Source: a virus. Taken from it: a stretch of 22,935 bases of DNA. The position numbers and the translations under genes were made by a program. A model generated the notes under the pieces. The model was given only the letters and a program-made list of their open reading frames with translations, ran no database searches and had not been told where the DNA came from. The first letter of the stretch is position 1, and every line of letters begins with the position of its first letter. Below, piece after piece: positions 1-6,001 of the stretch. Location: IMG/VR virus record IMGVR_UViG_3300024506_000022, positions 1 through 22,935 of that record, one strand, 5' to 3'.

Positions 1-116
1 GGCGGTGCCATTCCAGCCGCTGCGATAGCATCGCGCAGCTGAACGTGTGGCGGATCTGGCTCGATCGGCTTTGGCGGTGACCAAGGTCCGCCCATTATCG
101 AAGTGATGTCAGCCAT
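1..116 (-). CDS. Partial phage replication protein, probably primase/helicase N-terminus
   Basis: The reverse-strand frame opens with ATG at 116 and runs off the left edge, leaving 38 codons. The start shares one base with the stop of the HTH gene upstream (TAATG), so the two are probably translationally coupled. The N-terminus is proline-rich, beginning MADITSIMGGPWSPP, followed by PPHVQLRDAIAAAG. From memory, N-termini of this form (Gly-Gly-x-x-x-Pro-Pro, a proline run, then QLR-A-AG-x-x-P) occur on phage toprim or P4-type primase/helicase proteins; this is an inference from style, since no catalytic motif lies inside the window. That it is a real gene is well supported by the coupled start and open frame. 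The function is a guess until the sequence to the left is seen. Confidence 0.55.
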   Translation of the reverse strand, partial: MADITSIMGGPWSPPKPIEPDPPHVQLRDAIAAAGMAP

Positions 117-298
117 TATTCCCCTTGTCCCTTAAGATAGCACGCCAGCCGGTTGAGCGTTTCAAACTTGGGATTGGTTTCCTTGCCATCCCTGATCTTG
201 ATGATGGTGTTAACGTGCAGTCCAGTTCTTTCCGCCACAATCTTTGGCCGTCGATCCGAAAGGCCCTGCCTGATCCATTCCAATTCCATCATGTGCAT
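116..298 (-). CDS. Small Cro/CI-like helix-turn-helix protein
   Basis: A 60-residue protein consisting almost entirely of a lambda-repressor-type HTH. The segment PKIVAERTGLHVNTIIKIRD (about residues 18-37) has the helix-turn-recognition-helix pattern, followed by ETNPKFETLNRLACYL, the usual third-helix extension. No ligand, cleavage or dimerisation domain is present, so it resembles Cro or a short XRE regulator rather than a full CI repressor. The frame opens at ATG 298, but the purine-rich AGAGGG lies only 2 bases upstream of it; the ATG at 292 has a better 8-base spacing, so the true start may be two codons later. It is divergent from the Sak4-like operon and leads into the probable primase gene, so it likely controls one or both directions from the 299-407 region. 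Confidence 0.8.
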   Translation of the reverse strand: MHMMELEWIRQGLSDRRPKIVAERTGLHVNTIIKIRDGKETNPKFETLNRLACYLKGQGE

Positions 299-315
299 AA
301 CCCTCTGCGATGTTG

Positions 316-329
316 TTTTTCCCCTTTAC
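316..329 (+). repeat. 14-base motif, copy 1 of 2
   Basis: TTTTTCCCCTTTAC lies in the divergent control region. The same 14 bases appear at 6712-6725, in the only other gene-free gap of more than 100 bases on the plus-strand side. Both copies are in upstream regions and in the same orientation relative to the following plus-strand genes, which suggests a shared regulatory site. Confidence 0.55.
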
Positions 330-353
330 GCAGGATCAATAAGCCTGTAAAGG
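323..353. repeat. Interrupted inverted repeat, candidate operator
   Basis: CCTTTAC at 323-329 is the exact reverse complement of GTAAAGG at 347-353. Inside, AGG (332-334) pairs with CCT (344-346), with a two-base bulge (330-331) and a 9-base centre. The dyad lies between divergent genes next to an HTH gene, so a repressor operator is the natural reading. An RNA hairpin in either leader is the alternative. The left half-site belongs to the 14-base motif that recurs at 6712. Confidence 0.5.
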
Positions 354-365
354 TCAATCCACGCA

Positions 366-386
366 CCGACTGGATTGTCCGACTGG
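366..386 (+). repeat. Short direct repeat upstream of the Sak4-like gene
   Basis: CCGACTGG occurs at 366-373 and again at 379-386, a 13-base period, just before the Shine-Dalgarno at 394. It could be a protein-binding repeat or chance; an 8-base repeat of two copies is weak evidence on its own. Confidence 0.3.
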
Positions 387-407
387 TGCTGACAAGGAGA
401 GTCTCTA

Positions 408-1082
408 ATGGCAATCAATTTGAAGAAGACTGGCGGCTTGACCGCTAACGGTGTCAAGCTTTTGGTCTATGGCCAAGCTGGCGCTGGTAAGACGAGCCTG
501 ATCCGCACGCTGCCGAATCCGGTAGTGCTATCGGCTGAGGGTGGTTTGCTTTCGATTCAGGATGCCGATCTGCCGTTTATTGAGATCGCCAATATGGACG
601 ATCTGACCGAAGCCTTTGCATGGTGCAAGGATAGCAAGGAAGCGGCTGGCTTTGAGAGCGTGGCATTGGATAGCATTAGCGAGGTCGCTGAGGTTGTCCT
701 GCAGCACGAGCTAAAGCGCAACAAGGATGGCCGCGCTGCATATGGTGAGCTGAACACCACCATGCAGGAGCTGATCCGCGCGTTCCGCGATCTTCCCGGA
801 AAGCACGTCTACATGAGCGCCAAGCTGGAGAAGTCGCAGGATGAGATGGGCAAGTTGCTGTTCAATCCTTCGATGCCAGGCAAGTCGCTCACGCAGGGTC
901 TGCCTTACTTCTTTGACGAGGTGCTGGCACTGCGGGTCGAAAAGGATGGAGAAGGCAACACCCAGCGCGCACTGATGTGCGATAGCGATGGGATTTGGCT
1001 GGCCAAGGATCGCTCTGGCAAGCTGGAGGCTTGGGAAGCTCCTGACCTTGGCGCGATTATCTCCAAGATCGGAGGACAATAA
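408..1082 (+). CDS. Sak4-like RecA-fold ATPase (single-strand annealing recombinase)
   Basis: A 224-residue P-loop ATPase. Walker A is GQAGAGKT at residues 22-29, close to the N-terminus, and the Walker B strand FESVALD (82-88) ends in the acidic residue, followed by SISEV as in RecA-core phage ATPases. Size, early Walker A and absence of a RecA N-terminal domain fit the Sak4 / AAA_24 family. Members act as single-strand annealing recombinases, and family work links them to a phage or host SSB. The DUF669 gene downstream fits that partnership. Start is ATG 408 with AAGGAGA at 394-400, 7-base spacing. It is the first gene of the plus-strand operon; the next start is 2 bases after its stop. The family call is by motif and context; an annealing role is inference from the family. 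Confidence 0.8.
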   Translation: MAINLKKTGGLTANGVKLLVYGQAGAGKTSLIRTLPNPVVLSAEGGLLSIQDADLPFIEIANMDDLTEAFAWCKDSKEAAGFESVALDSISEVAEVVLQHELKRNKDGRAAYGELNTTMQELIRAFRDLPGKHVYMSAKLEKSQDEMGKLLFNPSMPGKSLTQGLPYFFDEVLALRVEKDGEGNTQRALMCDSDGIWLAKDRSGKLEAWEAPDLGAIISKIGGQ

Positions 1083-1084
1083 TC

Positions 1085-1672
1085 ATGGCAAAGAAGGTTC
1101 TTAACAAATCACACCGAGAGTTGCTGATTCATCATGCAGAAAAGTTGGTGCGTAGCACGCAAGATCGCGCACCACTTGACAGCGCATATGATGCTGCAGC
1201 CTTGATGGTGGTTGGCCTCGTTGAAAAGAAATATCCCAAGGCTGACATGGCCGTGCTGGCAAAATACAACCTCGGTCGGATTGATCGTTGCATCTTTGTA
1301 TCATCTGGATTCGGTGGATATGAGAGGTTTCAGTTTCGATATGAGGATGATCGCACTCCGCGTGTTCCAGATCGTTACTGCAATGATCGCACACCGCACC
1401 TAATGGATGAAGATCAAGCAGCACTTTTTGAGGCTTGGGAAACCGCTGAGAAGCAATACACTGCTGCCGTCAACCAACGCATCAACGACTTTAGAGCACT
1501 GATTAACGTGGCGCGCACGTTCGAGGATGTTGAGGAAGTCTGGCCCGCTGCTGGCGCACTACGCGAGCGGATTTGTGGCACCAACACAGCTGTCGCCACC
1601 ATCAATGATGAGGTGATTGCTAGGATTAAGTCAGATGCTGCAAACATCGTCGAAGAAGGAGGTGGCGCATGA
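1085..1672 (+). CDS. Conserved phage protein of unknown function in recombination operon
   Basis: A 195-residue soluble protein starting at ATG 1085 behind GGAGGA. I do not recognise it firmly. The overall shape (helical N-terminus, a middle section with FGGYERFQFRYEDDRTP, and an end with INVARTFEDVEEVWPAAG) faintly recalls the Nmad5 (nucleotide-modification-associated) proteins that sit in phage recombination clusters. The link rests mainly on the R-T-F then V-WP pattern near the end and should be treated as weak. There are no membrane segments, no Cys clusters and no P-loop. It overlaps the next gene by 4 bases (ATGA), so it is co-translated between the Sak4-like and SSB-like genes. A role with DNA recombination or replication is likely from position only. 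Confidence 0.7.
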   Translation: MAKKVLNKSHRELLIHHAEKLVRSTQDRAPLDSAYDAAALMVVGLVEKKYPKADMAVLAKYNLGRIDRCIFVSSGFGGYERFQFRYEDDRTPRVPDRYCNDRTPHLMDEDQAALFEAWETAEKQYTAAVNQRINDFRALINVARTFEDVEEVWPAAGALRERICGTNTAVATINDEVIARIKSDAANIVEEGGGA

Positions 1673-2052
1673 CTGTCTCACTCTATCAGCAATGGCTGAA
1701 CGCAAAGCAGATCGAAGCTGCGGCGGTTAAGACGCGCCGCGATATCGAGGACCAACTGGTCAAGCAGTTTGAGATCCCCGAAGGTCTCGAAGGCACAAAG
1801 AACCTTGAGGCCGACAGCTATAAGATCAAGATCGAAGGCCGGATCAACCGCAAGGTCAATGGCGATAAGCTGCAGGAGCTGGCCGCAGAGCATGGTCTGA
1901 CCGACCATCTGGCAAGCCTCTTCCGCTGGAAGCCTGAGATCAACATGACCGCTTGGAAAGCGGCAGACGCATCAATCACCACCCCATTGCTGGACGCGAT
2001 TACGGCAACGCCTGGCCGTCCGTCCTTTACCATCACCAAGGCAGGAGAATAA
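1669..2052 (+). CDS. Small conserved phage protein (DUF7173-like) between Sak4 and SSB-like genes
   Basis: A 127-residue protein whose ATG at 1669 overlaps the preceding stop (ATGA). Residues 1-30 form a helical stretch (MTVSLYQQWLNAKQIEAAAV), followed by a beta-rich middle with SYKIKIEGRINRKVNGDKL and the pattern LFRWKPEINMTAWKAAD, ending in FTITKAGE. I recall this layout, a short N-terminal helix, KI...RKVN-D-KL and then WKPE-N...WK, from phage proteins labelled DUF7173 that travel with Sak4/DUF669 cassettes. The function is unknown. No catalytic motif is apparent. Its stop is 2 bases before the start of the SSB-like gene. Confidence 0.75.
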   Translation: MTVSLYQQWLNAKQIEAAAVKTRRDIEDQLVKQFEIPEGLEGTKNLEADSYKIKIEGRINRKVNGDKLQELAAEHGLTDHLASLFRWKPEINMTAWKAADASITTPLLDAITATPGRPSFTITKAGE

Positions 2053-2054
2053 TC

Positions 2055-2564
2055 ATGGCATTTCTTGGAGAAACCTTTGGCGTTGACGACCTTCCGCAGT
2101 CGGATCGCAATTACGAACTGATTCCCGAAGGCTGGTATAACGCCACCATCACTAAGGCCGAGCTTGGCAACACCAAGTCTGGCACGGGCCAGAAGATCGA
2201 TGTGCGTTACGACATCACTGGCCCAACGCAGCAAGGCCGCGTGATCTTTCAAGCGGTGAACATCCGCAATCAGAGCCAAAAGGCCGAGGAGATCGGTCGC
2301 CAGCAGCTTGGCGAGATCATGCGGGCGATCGGTCTGGCACGGGTTGAGGATACCGACCAACTGATCGGTGGTCAGCTTTGCATCAAGATCAAGATCAAGC
2401 AGCCGACCGACAAGGATAAGGCCGCTGGCTATACCGAGAACAAGAACGAGGTGGCTGGCTTTAAGGCTGCAAACGGCACATCAGCGCCGATGCCTTCGGT
2501 TGCCTCAAGCGCACCTGCAGCATCTTCTGCACCTGGTGGATCGAAGCCGCCTTGGGCGAAGTGA
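2055..2564 (+). CDS. DUF669 family, ssDNA-binding-like protein
   Basis: A 169-residue protein. Start is ATG 2055 with AGGAGA at 2043-2048; the open frame reaches further upstream, but that part overlaps the previous gene in another frame and has no ribosome site. Residues 1-125 form a compact beta-rich domain: an N-terminal YELIPEGWYNATITKAEL, then GQKIDVRYDITGP and a core with GQLCIKIKIKQ. This is the DUF669 signature as I know it. From about residue 130 the chain becomes a Ser/Ala/Pro-rich flexible tail ending GGSKPPWAK. The tail resembles the disordered C-terminus and aromatic tip of bacterial SSB, although it lacks the acidic residues. DUF669 proteins are proposed to act as phage SSBs beside Sak4-type annealases, which suits the operon. 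Confidence 0.8.
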   Translation: MAFLGETFGVDDLPQSDRNYELIPEGWYNATITKAELGNTKSGTGQKIDVRYDITGPTQQGRVIFQAVNIRNQSQKAEEIGRQQLGEIMRAIGLARVEDTDQLIGGQLCIKIKIKQPTDKDKAAGYTENKNEVAGFKAANGTSAPMPSVASSAPAASSAPGGSKPPWAK

Positions 2565-2572
2565 AATGAAAA

Positions 2573-2607
2573 GACCTCGGCAGGGAAGGGAGAAACCTGC
2601 CGAGGTC
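2573..2607 (+). terminator. Perfect 12-bp hairpin inside the recombination operon (attenuator or processing site)
   Basis: GACCTCGGCAGG (2573-2584) is the exact reverse complement of CCTGCCGAGGTC (2596-2607), with an 11-base purine-rich loop. It fills the 69-base gap between the SSB-like and nuclease genes, the largest gap within the block 408-6604. Only three T residues follow (AATTTCC), so it is a poor classical terminator. Partial termination, mRNA stabilisation of the upstream part, or endonuclease processing are all possible. The stem is long and GC-rich enough that chance is unlikely. Confidence 0.7.
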
Positions 2608-2633
2608 AATTTCCATTCGGAAGTGAGACAACC

Positions 2634-3641
2634 ATGAAGCTGCCTGAACCTATTCATACCATATCGAGCCTGATCGACCAATACCACGAGAGCAAATCCG
2701 AGAAGCCGCGTCCGCATATGGGTTGCAGCTTGCTAGGCCATCCCTGCGATCGGTGGCTTTGGCTTTCGTTTCGCTGGGCTGTGCGTGAGCAGTTCGAAGG
2801 CCGCATCCTCCGCCTGTTCCGGCGCGGCCAGATGGAGGAAGATACGATCATTCGGGATCTGCGCGCGATCGGGATCGATATTAGATCAAGCCAGCAGCGT
2901 GTGAACTTCGGCAGTCACGTTTCTGGATCTCTGGATGGCATCATTCAATCTGGCGTGCCTGAGGCACCGAAGAAGCGCCATGTGGCTGAGTTCAAGACGC
3001 ACTCGAAGAAGAGCTTTGACGAGATGGTCAAGCTAGGTGTCGAGAAGTCCAAGCCGATGCACTTCGTCCAGATGCAGGTCTATATGCACGGCACCAACAT
3101 CGATCGGGCGCTTTATCTGGCGGTCTGCAAGGACGATGACAGGATCTATACCGAGCGCGTTAAATACGACCAGGCTGTGGCCGAGCGGTATATTGAGCGG
3201 GGCAAGCGCCTTGCGCTGCAGGACCGCATTCCTGAGCCATTGAGCGCCGATCCGACATGGTATCAGTGCCGCTTTTGCCCAGCGCACAGCTTCTGCCACA
3301 AGGCCGAGCCAACCAAATACGCCAACTGCCGCACCTGCGCGCATAGTTCAGCGTTAGCTGACTCAACCTGGCGCTGCGAACGCCATGAGGCTGACGGCAT
3401 TCCGGTCGAGTTCCAGCACGAAGGCTGCGACGATCATATCCTGCACCCTGATTTGGTGCCTTGGGCCATGATCCCGAGCGAAGATGGCTTATCCGTCATG
3501 TGGAAGATTGGCGATCGCGTGATCGAGAATGGAGCCAACGGATACAAGAGCCGGGAGATCGTGGCAAACCCGGCTGCGTGCGGTGATCCGATGGTTGAGG
3601 AAGCGAAGAGCATCTTTCCCGGTGCGGAGGTGATTGGCTGA
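2634..3641 (+). CDS. Cas4/RecB-like PD-(D/E)XK nuclease with extra C-terminal Cys module
   Basis: A 335-residue nuclease. Catalytic residues of the PD-(D/E)XK fold are visible: Asp101 in GSLDGII, Glu119 and Lys121 in AEFKTH, and the QMQVY motif (146-150) typical of the RecB/Cas4 branch. Cys38 near the N-terminus together with Cys212, Cys215 and Cys221 (YQCRFCPAHSFC) matches the four-cysteine iron-sulphur cluster of Cas4 and AddB. After this, residues 230-268 hold a second Cys/His cluster (C232, C235, H237, C248, H251, C265, H268), followed by a C-terminal extension to 335. The likely role is resection of DNA ends to produce substrate for the Sak4-like annealase. No cas genes are near, so this is a phage recombination enzyme. 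Its stop overlaps the helicase start (TGATG). Start ATG 2634 follows GGAAGTGAG. Confidence 0.85.
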   Translation: MKLPEPIHTISSLIDQYHESKSEKPRPHMGCSLLGHPCDRWLWLSFRWAVREQFEGRILRLFRRGQMEEDTIIRDLRAIGIDIRSSQQRVNFGSHVSGSLDGIIQSGVPEAPKKRHVAEFKTHSKKSFDEMVKLGVEKSKPMHFVQMQVYMHGTNIDRALYLAVCKDDDRIYTERVKYDQAVAERYIERGKRLALQDRIPEPLSADPTWYQCRFCPAHSFCHKAEPTKYANCRTCAHSSALADSTWRCERHEADGIPVEFQHEGCDDHILHPDLVPWAMIPSEDGLSVMWKIGDRVIENGANGYKSREIVANPAACGDPMVEEAKSIFPGAEVIG

Positions 3642-5230
3642 TGCTGCGTGACTACCAACAGCGCGCCATCGATCAGCTTTACGCATGGTTCGCGGCTGGC
3701 AAGCAGGGGAACCCATGCCTGGTGCTGCCAACTGGATCAGGCAAGAGCCACATCGTGGCTGCGCTCTGTAAAGACGCGATCCAGAACTGGCCTGAGACGC
3801 GGATCTTGATGCTAACGCACGTTAAGGAGCTGATCGAGCAGAACGCGGAGAAGATGCGCGAACACTGGCGCGGCGCACCGATGGGCATCTATTCGGCTGG
3901 CATGGGCCGCAAGCAGCTGGGTGAGCCGATCACATTCGCTGGCATTCAATCGATCAGGAAGCACGCCAGCCGCGTCGGCCATATCGATCTGTGCATCATC
4001 GACGAGTGCCACCTGGTCAGCCATAAAGACGAAGGTGGCTATCGGACGTTCCTGGCCGAGTTAAAGGCGATCAATCCTGCGATGCGTGTGGTTGGCCTGA
4101 CTGCCACGCCTTATCGCCTGGGGCATGGCCTGATCACGGACAAGCCTGCGCTGTTTGATGATCTAATTGAGCCAGTCACGATAGAGGAGCTGGTCCATAA
4201 AGGCTATCTCTCGACGCTGCGAAGCAAAGTCACCAAGGCCGCGCTCGATACGTCTGGCGTGCATAAGCGTGGCGGTGAGTTCATCGAGAGCGAGTTGCAG
4301 GCTGCGGTCGATACCGACGAGAACAATCTGCGGGTGGTGCGTGAAGTCATGGCATTGGCTAGCGATCGCAAGGCTTGGCTGTTCTTTTGCGCTGGTGTTC
4401 ACCATGCCGAAGCTGTGGCCGAGGTGCTGCAATCGCATGGTGTTCCAGCCGCCTGCGTGACTGGATCAACGCCAAAGGCCGAGCGGGAACGATTGCTGTC
4501 TGCCTTTAAATCTGGACAATTAAAGGCGCTGACCAACGCCAATGTGCTGACCACTGGCTTCGACTATCCTGACATCGATCTGATCGCCATGCTGCGGCCA
4601 ACAATGAGCGCCAGCTTGTATGTGCAGATGGCGGGACGCGGTATGCGAGTGAAGAGCCATACCGATCATTGCTTAGTGTTGGATTTTGCTGGCGTGGTGC
4701 AGATGCACGGCCCTATCACTGCTGTGGAGCCGCCCAAGCGCAAGGGTGAGGGTAATGGCGAGGCTCCGGTCAAGGTCTGCGACGAGTGCAACGAGCTGGT
4801 GCATATCAGCGCCAAGGAGTGTCCGACTTGCGGTGCAGCCTTCCCTGAGCCTGAGAAGAAGAAGCTGGAGCTGCGCCAAGATGACATCATGGGGCTGGAG
4901 GCCGAGGAGATGGCCCTGACAGGCTGGAACTGGCGCAAGCACACCAGTAAGGCCAGCGGCAAGGATATGCTGGCCGTGTCCTATTATGGTGGCCTGAGCG
5001 ATCCCAGCGTGGTCGAGTATTTCCCAGTGACGCATGAAGGCTATGCCGGCCAGAAGGCGCTGAACACCGTGGCGACGATTGCGGATCGTGCTGGCGTTGG
5101 CTTTGCTGGTGCGGATGCGCTTGAGGAATGGGCTGATCGGCTAAATGATGGCGATTGCCCCAGCTTGATCGAGTATCGCCGTGACGGGAAATATTATCGA
5201 GTCGTGAGGAGGAAATGGACCAATGCCTAG
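3641..5230 (+). CDS. SF2 DEAD/DEAH-box helicase with zinc ribbon
   Basis: A 529-residue helicase. Motif I is PTGSGKS (30-36), motif II is DECH (121-124), motif III is TAT (154-156), and motif VI is QMAGRGMR in the second RecA-like domain. Cys380, Cys383, Cys394 and Cys397 (CDEC...CPTC) form a zinc ribbon after the helicase core. The last ~120 residues (GWNWRKH, GKDMLAVSYYGG, HEGYAGQKA) form the C-terminal domain found on phage ATP-dependent helicases of the COG1061 type, which probably contacts DNA. It is expected to unwind or remodel DNA for recombination or replication. The start overlaps the nuclease stop by one base, and its end overlaps the next gene by 8 bases, so nuclease and helicase are probably made in matched amounts. 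Confidence 0.9.
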   Translation: MLRDYQQRAIDQLYAWFAAGKQGNPCLVLPTGSGKSHIVAALCKDAIQNWPETRILMLTHVKELIEQNAEKMREHWRGAPMGIYSAGMGRKQLGEPITFAGIQSIRKHASRVGHIDLCIIDECHLVSHKDEGGYRTFLAELKAINPAMRVVGLTATPYRLGHGLITDKPALFDDLIEPVTIEELVHKGYLSTLRSKVTKAALDTSGVHKRGGEFIESELQAAVDTDENNLRVVREVMALASDRKAWLFFCAGVHHAEAVAEVLQSHGVPAACVTGSTPKAERERLLSAFKSGQLKALTNANVLTTGFDYPDIDLIAMLRPTMSASLYVQMAGRGMRVKSHTDHCLVLDFAGVVQMHGPITAVEPPKRKGEGNGEAPVKVCDECNELVHISAKECPTCGAAFPEPEKKKLELRQDDIMGLEAEEMALTGWNWRKHTSKASGKDMLAVSYYGGLSDPSVVEYFPVTHEGYAGQKALNTVATIADRAGVGFAGADALEEWADRLNDGDCPSLIEYRRDGKYYRVVRRKWTNA

Positions 5231-5417
5231 ACCGCCAAAGCCAGATTTTTTGGTGCAATATGAGGAATGGACCAAAGCTGGCCCACCACCCTGCTGCCAC
5301 ACCTGCGATCACTATAGCGGCGATGGGCAGTGCTTCATCTTCAAGATGGAGCCGCCGATCGAGTTCGTGAACAGCTATGGTCAATGTGAGAAGTGGGAAC
5401 AGATGATTCCATTCTAG
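5223..5417 (+). CDS. Small Cys-rich metal-binding protein
   Basis: A 64-residue protein overlapping the helicase end by 8 bases, with Shine-Dalgarno GAGGAGG a few bases upstream inside the helicase gene. Cys25-x-x-Cys28, Cys37 and Cys55 suggest one zinc or iron-sulphur site; Cys24 is an extra cysteine. The order Cys-x-Thr-Cys-x-His, Cys, Pro-x-Glu-Phe, Cys matches residues 232-265 of the nuclease two genes upstream, as if the same module exists both free and fused. The function is unknown. A structural or regulatory partner of the nuclease-helicase pair is inference. Confidence 0.8.
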   Translation: MPRPPKPDFLVQYEEWTKAGPPPCCHTCDHYSGDGQCFIFKMEPPIEFVNSYGQCEKWEQMIPF

Positions 5418-5423
5418 CCACCA

Positions 5424-5443
5424 TTTTGTTATACCAAACAAAA
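5424..5443 (+). repeat. AT-rich inverted repeat in front of the HNH gene
   Basis: TTTTGTT (5424-5430) and AACAAAA (5437-5443) are exact reverse complements with a 6-base loop, ending directly before the Shine-Dalgarno GGAGG (5444-5448) of the HNH gene. Within it, TG-T-TATACC resembles an extended -10 element with no good -35. It could tune HNH translation or mark its 5' boundary. An all-AT 7-bp stem with one GC pair is weak. Confidence 0.35.
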
Positions 5444-5452
5444 GGAGGCATT

Positions 5453-6001
5453 ATGGATTTAGCTTATTTGAATGAGGCTTTGGATTATAATCCTGAAAAT
5501 GGCTCATTTGTATGGAAACATCGCCCAAGGCATCACTTCGATTCTGATCGTGCATGGTGGCAATGGAATGGCAGGTATGCCGGAACAAAAGCCGGAACAA
5601 CATACAAGCCAAATCCTAAATTTGATTACACCAGAACGAAAATCATCATTAATAAAAAAATGCACTTTGCCCATCGGATTGCATGGCGAATGGCATTTGG
5701 AGAAATTCCACAAGGCCATTCAATCGATCATATCGATGGCGATGCGACTAACAATTCCATCATCAACCTTAGGCTGGTGAAGCATTCGGAAAATCACAAA
5801 AACAGAGGTTTTCCAAAAAATAATACCAGCGGCGCGGTTGGCGTTAAAAAGGTAAAAAACAGATGGCGTGCCAGAATCAAGATTGATCAAAAGGAGATAA
5901 GCCTTGGCTCATATGAAACATTTGAGGAAGCTAAACTTGCAAGAGAACGCGCTGCCAAAGAATATGGTTTCACCGAAAGGCATATTAAAATCGGAGCATG
6001 A
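5453..6001 (+). CDS. HNH endonuclease with AP2 DNA-binding domain (homing-type)
   Basis: A 182-residue protein. ATG 5453 with AAAGGAGG at 5441-5448 is chosen; the frame extends upstream to 5393, but that overlaps the previous gene without a ribosome site. Residues 74-118 carry the HNH nuclease: HRIAWRMAFGEIPQGHSIDH, then DGDATNN and NLRLVKHSENHKNR, with His93, Asn101/Asn105 and the terminal Asn/His as metal-site candidates. Residues 125-172 form an AP2 fold (TSGAVGVKK, WRARI, ISLGSYETFEEA) used for DNA recognition in phage homing enzymes. The gene is far more AT-rich than its neighbours: 33 percent GC counted over 5461-5520 against 57 percent over 5101-5160. It is most likely a selfish free-standing endonuclease acquired by transfer. 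Its 3' end overlaps the VRR-NUC gene. Confidence 0.92.
   Translation: MDLAYLNEALDYNPENGSFVWKHRPRHHFDSDRAWWQWNGRYAGTKAGTTYKPNPKFDYTRTKIIINKKMHFAHRIAWRMAFGEIPQGHSIDHIDGDATNNSIINLRLVKHSENHKNRGFPKNNTSGAVGVKKVKNRWRARIKIDQKEISLGSYETFEEAKLARERAAKEYGFTERHIKIGA

Larger units (their letters stand above)
299..407. promoter_or_regulatory. Divergent control region between HTH gene and recombination operon
   Basis: 109 bases separate the divergent HTH gene and the Sak4-like gene. Visible elements are the 14-base motif TTTTTCCCCTTTAC (316-329, repeated at 6712-6725), an interrupted inverted repeat at 323-353, an 8-base direct repeat CCGACTGG at 366-373 and 379-386, and the Shine-Dalgarno AAGGAGA at 394-400, 7 bases before ATG 408. 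On the minus strand TTTACA (complement of 346-351) could act as a -35 for the HTH gene, 17 bases before TAAAGG; that -10 is poor. I see no convincing sigma-70 promoter for the plus strand. The location strongly suggests promoters and operators here, but the exact sites are inference. Confidence 0.6.

Noticed and set aside
125-448. Open frame of 107 codons on the plus strand over the HTH gene and control region
   Set aside because: The opposite strand codes a clear HTH domain, and this frame runs into the Sak4-like start without its own ribosome site.
2634-3641. Possible CRISPR link because of the Cas4-like nuclease
   Set aside because: No cas1, cas2 or repeat-spacer array is in the window; free-standing Cas4-like nucleases are usual in phage recombination operons.
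4887-5441. Open frame of 184 codons on the minus strand opposite the helicase end
   Set aside because: The product is rich in Trp/His/Pro/Ser in a way typical of antisense reading, and it covers four supported plus-strand features.
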